From NCBI RefSeq assembly GCF_000429985.1, contig NZ_AUCX01000008.1, forward strand, positions 124,001 to 188,000: a DNA stretch of 64,000 bases, read 5' to 3'. Positions within the stretch are counted from its first letter, which is position 1, and each line of letters starts with the position of its first letter. Positions 17,579 to 26,262 of this stretch are shown piece by piece. Position numbers and translations under genes: made by a program. This stretch comes from Maridesulfovibrio bastinii DSM 16055. Its GTDB lineage: Bacteria; Desulfobacterota; Desulfovibrionia; Desulfovibrionales; Desulfovibrionaceae. Under the pieces are notes generated by a model that saw nothing but the letters and a program-made list of their open reading frames with translations, made no database searches and was not told the DNA's origin.

Positions 17579-18442
17579 CTATGAGGCCTTAACCAGTGGA
17601 ACCTCATGCAGGATTGTATCCTTCTCAGCTTTCTCTTTCTTTTTCATTTTTATGTAACGTCTGGTCAGCTTTCTGAGTTCTTCAGATTTCTGCTCACGAT
17701 CCTCAGGACTAAGGAAAGCAATAAGCTTGCGCTCCAGTTTAAAAGGATTCTGTTCCTGCTTAATGGCCAGAATTCCTTCAAGAATCATTTTTTGGTTTAT
17801 AAGCTCATTTCTGGTCCTGTGCCTGATATTTTCAGCAATCGGAGCAAAAATCATATTGCTTAATATTACACCATAAAGAGTTGAAATAAAAGCAATTGGG
17901 ATATGTTTTAATATCACTTGAGGATTTTCTATACCCATCAACAACCCAATAAGACCTATAACCGATCCGGCCACACCGAATGCCGGAGCAAATCTGGCCA
18001 TTGTGTTGAAAATCCTTTCACAACCCATTCTGCGCATATACAAAAAGGACATTTCCGTCTTGAGGCAGTCTTTAATTTCTTTTTCATCAAAATTATCAAC
18101 AAGCAGCATCAACGCATTTTTAAGAAATGGTAACTCTGTTTCCTTTCCGGCCTTCTCAAGGGAAAGCATTCCATCCATTCTGGATTTAACGCTTAAACCT
18201 ATCAGGCTGCTCACAACCTCATCACGACTAATTTCCTCGTCAGCATAGCATACTTTGGCTGTTTTAACTGCGGAGGCAATCTCTTCATAAGGATAACTGA
18301 GCAATAAGGAAGCAGCCACACCGGAAAGGACAATGGCGAGTGCGGCAAAATTCCAATACATAGCCAGCCCGCCGCTAATCCAGAAACTACCGGCGAAAAC
18401 CAGACCTGCTGCCAATATTCCAATTAAATTCTTTTTATTCAT
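17579..18442 (-). CDS. motA: flagellar motor stator protein MotA
   Basis: A 287-aa MotA/PomA-type inner-membrane protein, one half of the ion channel that drives flagellar rotation. It shows four hydrophobic segments near 5-23, 27-46, 149-170 and 180-205 with the conserved APAFGVAGSVIGLIGLLMG stretch. A charged cytoplasmic loop lies between segments two and three, and a basic C-terminal tail (RRYIKMKKKEKAEK) follows segment four. It lies 12 bases downstream of motB on the same strand, an order of motB then motA that reverses the common arrangement. No other flagellar genes are in the window. Confidence 0.88.
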   Translation of the reverse strand: MNKKNLIGILAAGLVFAGSFWISGGLAMYWNFAALAIVLSGVAASLLLSYPYEEIASAVKTAKVCYADEEISRDEVVSSLIGLSVKSRMDGMLSLEKAGKETELPFLKNALMLLVDNFDEKEIKDCLKTEMSFLYMRRMGCERIFNTMARFAPAFGVAGSVIGLIGLLMGIENPQVILKHIPIAFISTLYGVILSNMIFAPIAENIRHRTRNELINQKMILEGILAIKQEQNPFKLERKLIAFLSPEDREQKSEELRKLTRRYIKMKKKEKAEKDTILHEVPLVKAS

Positions 18443-18454
18443 AGCCGGTCTCCT

Positions 18455-19180
18455 CTAAGAATCTTTGTTTCCGGTATTTAAAATATATATTTCCACCCTA
18501 CGGTTGTTTCCTGACACTTTCTGAACAGCTGACGGTAACTCCGGCTTTGTGGCCCCCCTGCCGCTCACCATAAACCGTCCGGGGTCAATTCCCCCGAATC
18601 CTATTAAATATTCAGCAACCTTTGCAGCCCGATCTGCTGAAAGCTCAAATGCTGCGGTTCGTCCGATTTTTGAAATATCAGTGTCATCACAATGACCAAT
18701 GACATGTATAGCGTGTCGATTAGTTTCCAGAATGCCAACTATTTCATCAAGATACTTGCGTGAGATACCATCGAGTTCAACTTTTCCGGGTGCAAAAAAA
18801 GTATCGCCGCGCATGACGATTTTTACTTCACCGTCATCACCTGTATTTACGCTGACCGCACCGGAACTACTGCGAAAGAGCGATTGCTGTGGAGGAAGCT
18901 CAACCTTGCTGTCCGGTGAAGCCCCGGCTCTATGCATGGAAATACTGTCAATAAGACTGTCCACGGGACTGCTCGAGACACCACTTTCAGCGTTACCGCT
19001 GAATATGACTTTAATGTTCTCTTTGGACTGGCTGTAAATAAACAGCACAACAAAAAGAACAAACATAACCATCATCAAGTCAGACCATGGCACTGACCAG
19101 TCATTTATACCGCCAGAAGAAGATTCAGATGAATCCAGTTCTGCAAGGCCGAGTTCTTCTAAAAATTTATCATCACGCAT
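18455..19180 (-). CDS. motB: flagellar motor protein MotB (OmpA-domain stator)
   Basis: A 241-aa stator subunit. The N-terminal transmembrane helix SDLMMVMFVLFVVLFIY near residue 30-46 carries the single Asp expected to bind the driving ion. A linker follows, then an OmpA-like peptidoglycan-binding domain near 140-240 (VIGHCDDTDI, LSADRAAKVAEYL, NNRRVEIYIL). Two ATG codons are adjacent; GGAG is 6 bases from 19180 and 3 from 19183, so I chose 19180. It is cotranscribed with motA. Confidence 0.88.
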   Translation of the reverse strand: MRDDKFLEELGLAELDSSESSSGGINDWSVPWSDLMMVMFVLFVVLFIYSQSKENIKVIFSGNAESGVSSSPVDSLIDSISMHRAGASPDSKVELPPQQSLFRSSSGAVSVNTGDDGEVKIVMRGDTFFAPGKVELDGISRKYLDEIVGILETNRHAIHVIGHCDDTDISKIGRTAAFELSADRAAKVAEYLIGFGGIDPGRFMVSGRGATKPELPSAVQKVSGNNRRVEIYILNTGNKDS

Positions 19181-19419
19181 CATATTCTCCGCACAACCTG
19201 TATGCTGTTTGATGTTATTGACAATCATACAGCAAAGCATGTGCCATGCACGATAACTTTAGTTAATAACTATATTTTTTGGTTTAATAAGAGTGGAAAT
19301 CTAAAGAAAGCGTCAAAAAAATGATAAGAAATTCCCGAGAATTTACAGTTGTTCCATGGAGACAAATAATCTACTTATCGAAATACAAAAACACATGAAT
19401 AATTAAAGGTGACAACTAT

Positions 19420-20019
19420 ATGATATTTAAGACAATGAAACCTTTCATCCTAGCTTCCGGTTCACCAAGAAGGAAAGAACTGCTGGAAAACACTGGAATA
19501 GTCTTCACAATCCACCCTTCCACAGAAGCAGAACCGGAACCGCAACAAGGTCAGCTCCCCGAAGAATATGCCAAGAGCCTAGCTCAAGCCAAAGCTGAAA
19601 GCATTTTCTCGCAAATGCCCGGAAACTATGTTCTGGGTGCGGATACTGTCGTGGTTGAAGGTCAAAATATTCTAGGAAAACCCACAGATAAAAATGATGC
19701 CCTCAGAATGGTTTCCTCATTACTGGGGAAAACACATAAAGTTATAACCGGATGCGCAATCATAACGCCTGACGGAGAAATAAATAAATTCCATGCGATA
19801 ACAGAAGTTGATTTCATCAACTGTGATACAAAAATTATAGAAGCCTATGTAGCAACTGGAGAATCATACGACAAAGCAGGAGCCTATGCGATTCAGGGAA
19901 AGGGAGCCTTTCTGGTAAAAGAAGTCAGAGGCTCATACTCCAACGTAGTTGGGTTGCCTTTGGCGAAAGTAATAGAAACCTTAGTATCTTACGGAGTTAT
20001 CGTTCCGGGAGATGGATAA
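19420..20019 (+). CDS. maf: Maf-family nucleoside triphosphate pyrophosphatase
   Basis: A 199-aa house-cleaning enzyme that hydrolyses non-canonical or modified nucleoside triphosphates to monophosphates. The Maf signature FILASGSPRRKELL is at residue 6-19, the catalytic acidic motif GADTVVVEGQNILGKP is near 70, and GAYAIQGKGAFLVKEVRGSYSNVVGLP is near the end. The last motif is typical of the dTTP/UTP-type branch. ATG 19420 follows AGGTG at 8 bases. A 16-base direct repeat starts at its stop codon. Confidence 0.92.
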   Translation: MIFKTMKPFILASGSPRRKELLENTGIVFTIHPSTEAEPEPQQGQLPEEYAKSLAQAKAESIFSQMPGNYVLGADTVVVEGQNILGKPTDKNDALRMVSSLLGKTHKVITGCAIITPDGEINKFHAITEVDFINCDTKIIEAYVATGESYDKAGAYAIQGKGAFLVKEVRGSYSNVVGLPLAKVIETLVSYGVIVPGDG

Positions 20020-20032
20020 AGATTGTACATTC
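20017..20032 (+). repeat. left copy of a 16-base direct repeat (possible island boundary)
   Basis: TAAAGATTGTACATTC begins at the maf stop codon and is repeated exactly at 22050-22065. Similarity continues weakly for about 14 bases to the right. The 2-kb segment between holds three small genes of unknown function. Confidence 0.5.
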
Positions 20033-20258
20033 GGGGTGTGTTACTGCGGTGGGTATCAAGGAATGCACACAATTAAAACTCAAGATTACATGAGCCAACG
20101 AACTTATTCCGATGGAACCTTGTAGTCATTCATAAATTTTCTTTGGTAAAAAAACATTTTTGCACTTCAATCTCATTCGTTTAGATGTTGACCTTTTTTT
20201 GTATATAGATTTATTATTTTTTCAGTAAAACCACCACACATATTCCCTAGAGGTAAAA

Positions 20259-20600
20259 GTGAAAAAAATAATATTTTTGGCTTGCTTATTACTAATAATA
20301 TCTCTCTTTGGATGTTCAACTCTAGCATTAAAATCTAAAAGCCAAGACATGCATAATATGACAAATGATCAGTTAGTTGAGTTTTATTATGAACTTAATG
20401 ATGCTATAGCAGATTTAGATCGAGACTTAGATTCAGTTCATAGCACTCCTCACCGTGTCACATTTTCGCAAGCAGAAGCTACTGGACAGGCAGTTGGTGA
20501 TGGTGCTGTATCTGGATACTATAAAGGACAAATTAATAATTTAACCCGTGTCAGACGTAATGTTTTAATGGAAATGCGAAAACGAAACATCCAACCTTAA
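20259..20600 (+). CDS. small lipoprotein of unknown function
   Basis: A 113-aa protein not recognised as a known family. A hydrophobic signal ends in the lipobox LFGC at residue 19, so membrane anchoring is likely. The mature part is mostly charged helix (LVEFYYELNDAIADLDRDLDSV), with a Gly/Ala-rich stretch (ATGQAVGDGAVSGYY) near 85. GTG 20259 is supported by GAGG five bases upstream. The zinc-ribbon gene begins 17 bases downstream, probably in one transcript. Confidence 0.65.
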   Translation: MKKIIFLACLLLIISLFGCSTLALKSKSQDMHNMTNDQLVEFYYELNDAIADLDRDLDSVHSTPHRVTFSQAEATGQAVGDGAVSGYYKGQINNLTRVRRNVLMEMRKRNIQP

Positions 20601-20617
20601 TCTATTAGGATTTCTTA

Positions 20618-20905
20618 ATGTTTGGCATAGGTGGACCTGAACTCAAAGCTCTTTTCGCTCTATTACTTTATTTTATTCCAGCCATATGGTCATCAAAAGT
20701 AGCTAAAGCTAAAGGTCGTAGTGGATTTGTTTGGTTTTTTATTGGATTACTGTTTTGTCCTTTGGGTGTAATCGCTGTGTACTTAGTACCAGCCAAAGCT
20801 GGTGGTGATTATATAGACTGTCCATATTGCGCTGAAACAATCAAAAAACAAGCAATCGTCTGTAAACATTGCCATAGAAATCTTGTCGATGCTTCACAGG
20901 ATTAA
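20618..20905 (+). CDS. small membrane protein with C-terminal zinc ribbon
   Basis: A 95-aa protein with two predicted membrane helices near residues 8-22 and 37-58, then a C-terminal ribbon with paired cysteines (CPYCAETIKKQAIVCKHC), likely binding zinc. Such short two-helix zinc-ribbon proteins are common in mobile regions, and their function is unknown to me. AGGA precedes the ATG. It follows the small lipoprotein gene within the segment bounded by the 16-base repeats. Confidence 0.7.
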   Translation: MFGIGGPELKALFALLLYFIPAIWSSKVAKAKGRSGFVWFFIGLLFCPLGVIAVYLVPAKAGGDYIDCPYCAETIKKQAIVCKHCHRNLVDASQD

Positions 20906-21011
20906 ATATATCTGATAGATAGCCCCAAATAATAATGCCTATTTTTATGATCTGTTTTAGGTCACTCGTTTTTATCTAGCATCAAAGATAACTGGCTGAA
21001 TATATTTTTAT

Positions 21012-21611
21012 TCAGTATGCATTTTTAACATAAATATACTTTTGCATTGCATAGTCATGTGGATATTTACGGACTGCTTTATTTTTTGCTGCATTATTTG
21101 GAATTTGTGACATATAATTTTTTGCAGCTACTTGTTTATCATATTCATATTTTTGCATTGTATAGTCATACGGATGTTCTCTAAATGATATTCCCTTAAC
21201 TTCTTCGTCACGTGTTGTTTTCATATAATTTTTTGCAGCTACTTGTTTATCATATTCATATTTTTGCATTGTGTAGTCATACGGATGTTCTCTAACTGAG
21301 AATACCTTAACTTCCTGGTCACGTGTTGTTTTCATATATTTTTTTGCAGCTACTTGTTTGTCATATTCATATTTTTGCATTGTATAGTCATACGGATGTT
21401 CTCTCTTAGCAATATCAAAGATTTCAATATCTCGAACACTCCTTAGGTAATTATAAGCTACAATCTGTTTTTTATAAACATATTCTTGCATTTGTATGTC
21501 ATTGGGATATTCTCTTTTGGCAAAAGCTCTTATTTCACTTTCTACAGATGTCGCTAATACGCAATTTGCAAAAAACAAAAAAACAAAACAAGTTAATAGT
21601 AACTTTTTCAT
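21012..21611 (-). CDS. exported protein made of 37-residue tandem repeats
   Basis: A 199-aa protein with a signal peptide (residues 1-20, ending VLA). The rest is five tandem units of about 37 residues centred on REHPYDYTMQKYEYDKQV followed by AAKNYM. The three central units are nearly identical at the DNA level with a 111-base period (the CGGATGTTCT mark recurs at about 21169, 21280 and 21391), so they duplicated recently; the outer units have diverged. The units look helical with regularly spaced Tyr and Lys. I do not recognise a function. GAGGG precedes the ATG. Confidence 0.75.
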   Translation of the reverse strand: MKKLLLTCFVFLFFANCVLATSVESEIRAFAKREYPNDIQMQEYVYKKQIVAYNYLRSVRDIEIFDIAKREHPYDYTMQKYEYDKQVAAKKYMKTTRDQEVKVFSVREHPYDYTMQKYEYDKQVAAKNYMKTTRDEEVKGISFREHPYDYTMQKYEYDKQVAAKNYMSQIPNNAAKNKAVRKYPHDYAMQKYIYVKNAY

Positions 21612-21776
21612 AAATCCCTCATGAAAGACATCATAAATTTAAACTTAGTGTATAATACTTATTACACCGTTACCATATTAATTGTCTAGTGTAGCCATAC
21701 TTCAAATTATAACCAACACCTCACCACCATAATAACATTTAAGCTTGGCATCCCCCCTCGCCCACAGGATACCCAC

Positions 21777-21798
21777 CAAATTTTATCACCAAAATTTG
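21777..21798. repeat. AT-rich inverted repeat
   Basis: CAAATTTT, six bases, AAAATTTG, preceded by ACCCAC. A related but imperfect arrangement, also preceded by ACCCAC, is found near 25148-25184. Together they may be remnants of one dispersed element. Confidence 0.35.
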
Positions 21799-22049
21799 AA
21801 GGAGAATCTTTATGGCAATCCATTGCAATCCACTGTCTCAGATGCTCTATTCGCATACCAGAAAACAGGCTCTTAAAGATATACACCTGATCAACATAAC
21901 AGAACAGGCCAAGCAAGCCTGATTCAAATTTACTGTAACAGTTTTACGTACCCTGTATGGAGGATACATCAAATCACATACCGAATTAGCCGACTAAGGC
22001 TAAAGCATTGAAGGCATGCTCCATGACTTGTTTACTATCTGCTTATGGG

Positions 22050-22065
22050 TAAAGATTGTACATTC
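22050..22065 (+). repeat. right copy of the 16-base direct repeat
   Basis: Exact second copy of TAAAGATTGTACATTC, which first occurs at the maf stop codon (20017-20032). It is followed about 100 bases later by a GGDEF gene remnant. Confidence 0.5.
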
Positions 22066-22172
22066 AAAGTATTTTACTAGGATGGTTTCTACTTGATTCC
22101 GACTGTGAAAAAACGATATTTGAGCTGAATAAAAACAAATTTAAGGCTCAGTTTAAATTTCTAATTGATTAA

Positions 22173-22298
22173 AGGGCAACGGATTTATTCGGACGATTAG
22201 GTGGAGAAGAATTCGGAGTGATTTTGCCAGAAATATCTAAGGAACAGGCTATAATGGCCGCAGAACTAAAAGAATATTTTTACACACATCATAAGTAA
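22173..22298 (+). pseudogene. C-terminal remnant of a GGDEF diguanylate cyclase gene
   Basis: An open stretch of 41 codons reads ATDLFGRLGGEEFGVILPE and ends in a stop at 22296. This contains a canonical GGEEF active-site motif with its usual flanks. The frame is closed by a stop at 22170 and no upstream half of the domain could be found, so it is a fragment. Its end overlaps the 3' end of the transglutaminase-like gene on the other strand. Confidence 0.7.
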
Positions 22299-22870
22299 AC
22301 AAGCTCAATATCAGGTAAATTTTCATACACGGCATCATAAGTACTATAAGTTTCCAAGACTTTAACAACTAAAGGATGAGGATCGGGCCAGATTTCAGGT
22401 AAATCAGCTTCTTCTTTTAATAAAGTTGTAAAGGCTAGTTGCTCAATCGGAACTTTAAATTGAGCGTCTATACCTATTTTATTGCCACGAGGATCAACCC
22501 GATACCAGCCATGCTTTTTTAAATATAGCGCAACAAGACCATGCAGACAAAATGGGGCTCCATCACCTTTAAGACTTAAACGCTGATAGCAAAGTCCGGC
22601 AGGAATATTACAAGCCCTGAGGATAGCCACAAGAAGGTGACTTTTAGCATAACAATACCCCGTCCCATAACGAAGGACATCGGAAGCCTTGCAGGTCACT
22701 GGATTCATAGAATAATCATAACTATGCCTGATATTGTCTCGAACCCACTCGAAACACCTTTTAGCAATGTCCTCATCATCAATGTGAGATCCCCTGAGAT
22801 TTTTTGACAGGTCTGCCACACCCTTATCATGAAAGTTAATATACTTTGTATTGTCCAAATACTGTTGCAT
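22289..22870 (-). CDS. transglutaminase-like cysteine peptidase-fold protein
   Basis: A 193-aa protein of the transglutaminase-like superfamily. The catalytic triad is visible: Cys in GTGYCYAKSHLLVAILR near 73, His in FCLHGLVALYL near 110 and Asp in YRVDPRGN near 125. These domains hydrolyse or cross-link peptide bonds; stand-alone bacterial ones have mostly unknown substrates. ATG 22870 is chosen because GGAGTGAG lies upstream; the longer frame to 22948 adds 26 residues without a ribosome site. No signal peptide is present, so it is probably cytoplasmic. Confidence 0.8.
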   Translation of the reverse strand: MQQYLDNTKYINFHDKGVADLSKNLRGSHIDDEDIAKRCFEWVRDNIRHSYDYSMNPVTCKASDVLRYGTGYCYAKSHLLVAILRACNIPAGLCYQRLSLKGDGAPFCLHGLVALYLKKHGWYRVDPRGNKIGIDAQFKVPIEQLAFTTLLKEEADLPEIWPDPHPLVVKVLETYSTYDAVYENLPDIELVYL

Positions 22871-23021
22871 GAAACTCACTCCAAGATCAATCATGGATAT
22901 TTTGTAGTAGGAATAATATACTAGGTAAACCAGTTGCACCCCACACACATATCCCCAACAAGAAGCTTAAAAAGATAATGCTTCCTACCATATAACCAGT
23001 ACGACACAGTAAAAGGTACTT

Positions 23022-23825
23022 CTACTTTTCCAAAAGTAATTTAACATACCCGGAAAGCTCTTTTTCAGGAATGTGGTCCACTTGTAAAAGTTCCCAATCT
23101 GTATAGCCGAGGCCTTGCAGAACTGCACGCTGCTTGCCGAAATATTCTACATCTTCCGTAGTAAAGTAACGCTTCCAATTATTAAATGTTCCTGTTCTAA
23201 AAGTATGGGCGTACTTGTCGTCCACAGTTCTGTTTCCAGAAAGTTCCATGTTCAGATAGTTGGACAGAGCTTTGGTATCACCAGTGATATAATCCTCATA
23301 TTTCAAAATATGGTGATGTACATCTATCCTTTTGCAGAAAGGAAAAAAACCTCCATTAAATGAAGACACTTTCGACATACTGCTAGTTAAGTTCACATGG
23401 AAAAGAGAATCAAAAAAATTACACATACTGAGAAAAGAAACCGAAGCCGGATTTTGCTCCTTTTTTTGTAAAAAATTAATCCAGGATGCAAACAGGCTTT
23501 TATCAGTGACCATGCGCTTCAAGTCAAAAGGATAATACAAAAGAACACTTATCCAAACATCCCGAGGATCTCTATGTATAATTATGCGTTTATCGAATTT
23601 CAGAGGAAAAGCATTATTAATAATCTTAGCAAGTTCCTGCTTTTTATTTACCCAATGATCAAAGACAATTTTGGTCACTGTATGGGCCGCTTCAGGCTTA
23701 ATTTCAAAAGGCTCAACAGTTGTGGGCTCGAATATATACTCCACTTTTCCAGAGAGAGACTGAAAAATCTCTTGTGAAACAACTGTTGTTCCGGATTTTG
23801 ATGTCCCAAGAATAAGAATGTTCAT
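23022..23825 (-). CDS. sulfotransferase family protein
   Basis: A 267-aa PAPS-dependent sulfotransferase. The 5'-phosphosulfate loop ILILGTSKSGTTVVSQ is at residues 3-18, and the 3'-phosphate motif IIIHRDPRDVWISVLLYYPF is near 103. Acceptors in such accessory regions are often surface glycans, lipids or peptides, but nothing here fixes the substrate. GGAAG precedes the ATG. The gene is isolated, 150 bases upstream of the transglutaminase-like gene on the same strand. Confidence 0.82.
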   Translation of the reverse strand: MNILILGTSKSGTTVVSQEIFQSLSGKVEYIFEPTTVEPFEIKPEAAHTVTKIVFDHWVNKKQELAKIINNAFPLKFDKRIIIHRDPRDVWISVLLYYPFDLKRMVTDKSLFASWINFLQKKEQNPASVSFLSMCNFFDSLFHVNLTSSMSKVSSFNGGFFPFCKRIDVHHHILKYEDYITGDTKALSNYLNMELSGNRTVDDKYAHTFRTGTFNNWKRYFTTEDVEYFGKQRAVLQGLGYTDWELLQVDHIPEKELSGYVKLLLEK

Positions 23826-24159
23826 TTCTGAAAATCTTCCTTGAATGTATTTTCATCTGGGTATCTAAAAACGCCGCCAATAAGCCGTCAATAGCCACCT
23901 CAATCATTGGGGAGGCAAAATACTCACCAATTAGACGCATATGCTAAGGTCACGAAATAACACATAATTAGAAATTATACACATCCCGTAACATATAATC
24001 TAAAATTAGCATAGAGGAGGAAATATTCCAGAGTGGTAGTAATCATCGTAGGGAATAACTGTAAATTTTAGAATGCCAGCCCTTACAAATGTTAATAAAG
24101 CACAATAGGCACCGAGAGATCAATACACATAGGACTTTTCAATTTTACGGTAATATACC
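23826..24159. other. intergenic region without recognised features
   Basis: A 334-base gap between the sulfotransferase gene and the ZIP transporter gene. No reading frame, terminator or repeat stood out. Confidence 0.5.
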
Positions 24160-24969
24160 CTACCCCAGCGCAACATCGAGAATCATCATTACTGCGAAAC
24201 CGACAATACAGCCCATGGTTGCCTGATCTCCGTAACCGGAGGCCTGAGATTCCGGGATAACTTCTTCGACAACAACAAAAATCATAGCTCCTGCGGCAAA
24301 TGCCAGTGCATAGGGTAAAATTGGTCTAGCTATTATGACTGCCGCCGCACCGATAACCCCGGCGATAGGCTCGACAAGACCTGAACCCTGACCGTAAATA
24401 AAACTTTTCATTCTTGAAAAACCAGCTCGGCGAAGTGGAACTGAAACTGCTGTTCCTTCCGGAAAATTCTGAATACCGATACCCATTGCAAGCGCAATTG
24501 CACCGCCGATGGTGGCGGAATCATATCCTGCTCCGACAGCTCCGAAGGCAACGCCGACAGCCAGTCCTTCCGGGATATTATGCAAAGTAATGGCAAGCAC
24601 CAGAAGAATAGAACTGTTCCAGCTGGTTTCAACTCCTTCAGCTTCCGAACGTGGAGCGTTGATATGCAGGTGCGGCAAAAATTTATCAACCAACCTTAAG
24701 AAGACTGCCCCCATGACAAATCCAACCGCAGCCGGAACAAATTTTAAAGCACCCATGTGCTCACTCATTTCAATAGCCGGAGCAAGCAACGACCAGTAAC
24801 TTGCAGCAATCATTACCCCAGCGGCAAAACCGAGCATTATATCCAGCGTCCGTTTGCTTATATCCTTACCGATAAATACCACAGCTGCTCCAAGAGCAGT
24901 CACTCCCCATGTAAACAAGGTCGCTATCAGAGCCTGCATTACAGGCGAAAGAGTCATAAAATAATCCAC
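24160..24969 (-). CDS. ZIP family divalent metal transporter
   Basis: A 269-aa inner-membrane transporter importing zinc or related divalent ions. Eight hydrophobic segments are visible. The metal-binding signatures of transmembrane helices four and five are LHNIPEGLAVGVAFG near 131 and QNFPEGTAVSVPLRRAGFS near 168. The His-rich cytoplasmic loop contains PHLHIN. It resembles the GufA/ZupT branch. GTG 24969 is preferred because AGGAGG lies 6 bases upstream; the in-frame TTG at 24975 overlaps that site. It is monocistronic. Confidence 0.9.
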   Translation of the reverse strand: MDYFMTLSPVMQALIATLFTWGVTALGAAVVFIGKDISKRTLDIMLGFAAGVMIAASYWSLLAPAIEMSEHMGALKFVPAAVGFVMGAVFLRLVDKFLPHLHINAPRSEAEGVETSWNSSILLVLAITLHNIPEGLAVGVAFGAVGAGYDSATIGGAIALAMGIGIQNFPEGTAVSVPLRRAGFSRMKSFIYGQGSGLVEPIAGVIGAAAVIIARPILPYALAFAAGAMIFVVVEEVIPESQASGYGDQATMGCIVGFAVMMILDVALG

Positions 24970-25741
24970 GATCAACCTCCTGAAAATATTAAAAACATCG
25001 AGGCACGTTTTAAGTGTAGTATGCTTTAATTATGTTTAAAGCACAAACTTTCAAGATTAATATCAGTGCAATAAATATCAGGACAGCAATATTTGCTTGG
25101 ACGACACTCTACCATCCCGAAGACCGTAAAGCATTTTCAGAAGCCTTACCCACCAATTTTGATGACCAATCAGCAAAAATTTGATGATCAATTTTTAGCT
25201 TCATTATTGTAGCTAACTACTAAAATAGACCTGATAAATTATTTTTTAAAATAAAATTAACCACCTTTGGGATGCAGTGAACTATTTCCGTATGTCGATT
25301 TTGTTTGAGTATGCCCTCATAGTAAACAATTAGCTAAATCCTCATAAAATTAGGAAATGACATCTTCGTTCACTATAATTATTTTGTAGAATTGAGGGTT
25401 GTTATTTAGATAACTGATGGGATCATTAGCCACGGCATTAAAATACAATAAAGCTGCATATACGTTTTTAAGCCCGTAATTCGATGAATATTACAAATTC
25501 AGGACCTCAACTAAAAATATAATGAATTTTAGACTTAAAAACTTGCTATGGCGAGCTGCTAAAGACTCTCAATGTGAAAAAATACAGACAGGCAGAATAA
25601 ACAGAAGGCTATTGTTTGGCAGGTGCGAAAAAAGCAGGCTGATTTTTAAATATTATAACAATTCAGGGTTCTTAATACAAAAAATTGTTATTGCTAGCTC
25701 TCAAGTAGAAAATGAGAGCCAGCAATGCTCAAAACACAGTT
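24970..25741. other. 772-base AT-rich segment, probably decayed DNA
   Basis: No gene could be supported; an 88-codon plus-strand frame at 25522 has no family features. Imperfect inverted AT repeats near 25148-25184 resemble the element at 21777. No tRNA, terminator or att site was recognised. Confidence 0.5.
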
Positions 25742-25963
25742 CTAGGCCCACCAGATCGAACGGGCAGGAGGGTTGCCGAACGTTGTGAAGTCATCACCAG
25801 ACTCTTTAAGCACTTCGTCCAACTCTTCGATTGTAAAATCGTAACCATCCTCAATAGCAGCTGCCACAAAGGCTTCTTTAGAGGGAATGGCGTTGTACTT
25901 AGCCTTTACCTTTTTATTCTCTCCACCTGTGGTAAGCAGACGCTCAACTTCTTTTTTAGACAT
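25742..25963 (-). CDS. Nif11-type leader peptide, putative orphan RiPP precursor
   Basis: A 73-aa protein with the Nif11 leader pattern: an N-terminal MSKKEVERLL helix, a spacer, then PSKEAFVAAAIEDGYDFTIEELDEVL. This spacing of FV...A...GY.FT.EEL is characteristic of Nif11 leaders, which guide ribosomally made, modified peptides. The last 17 residues after KESG (DDFTTFGNPPARSIWWA) would be the core; they lack cysteine and end in two tryptophans. No lanthipeptide synthetase, radical SAM enzyme or peptidase-ABC exporter is nearby. ATG 25963 follows AAGGGG. The alternative is a small Nif11-fold protein without processing. Confidence 0.72.
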   Translation of the reverse strand: MSKKEVERLLTTGGENKKVKAKYNAIPSKEAFVAAAIEDGYDFTIEELDEVLKESGDDFTTFGNPPARSIWWA

Positions 25964-26190
25964 AACTATGCCCCTTGTAAGCAACAAAAATAGAGGTATG
26001 GCTTTTGGTGCGCAGAAAAATAGACGCACGTTTAGCCTGACTTAGCCGATAAAATTCATTTACATTGGAGAGTTACTTATAGTCAAGCTACACTTTTGTC
26101 TTGTAGTTTAACAATTTTAGCATCAGACATACTTATAAAGTTTCTAATGTATATAATTTTCATCTAAAAAATATATATTGCATGTTTTAA

Positions 26191-26219
26191 TTGACATAAT
26201 AATACAATGCTACAACAAT
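26191..26219 (+). promoter_or_regulatory. candidate promoter for the ferredoxin gene
   Basis: TTGACA at 26191-26196, a 17-base spacer and AACAAT at 26214-26219, about 43 bases before the ATG. The -35 box is perfect and the -10 box is moderate. Confidence 0.4.
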
Positions 26220-26262
26220 ACAAAACATATTTAATCAATATCATCACGTTAAAGGAGAAAAT

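Larger units (their letters stand above)
21612..22172. other. gene-poor segment with inverted and direct repeats
   Basis: A 561-base stretch without a credible gene; a 69-codon minus-strand frame at 21707-21916 has no recognisable features. It contains an AT-rich inverted repeat (21777-21798) and the right copy of the 16-base direct repeat (22050-22065). It resembles decayed mobile DNA. Confidence 0.5.

Noticed and set aside
21707-21916. A 69-codon minus-strand frame as a gene or transposase remnant.
   Set aside because: No motif, start site or homologous pattern could be identified.
25522-25788. An 88-codon plus-strand reading frame.
   Set aside because: No ribosome site or recognisable features, and it overlaps the better supported Nif11-type gene.
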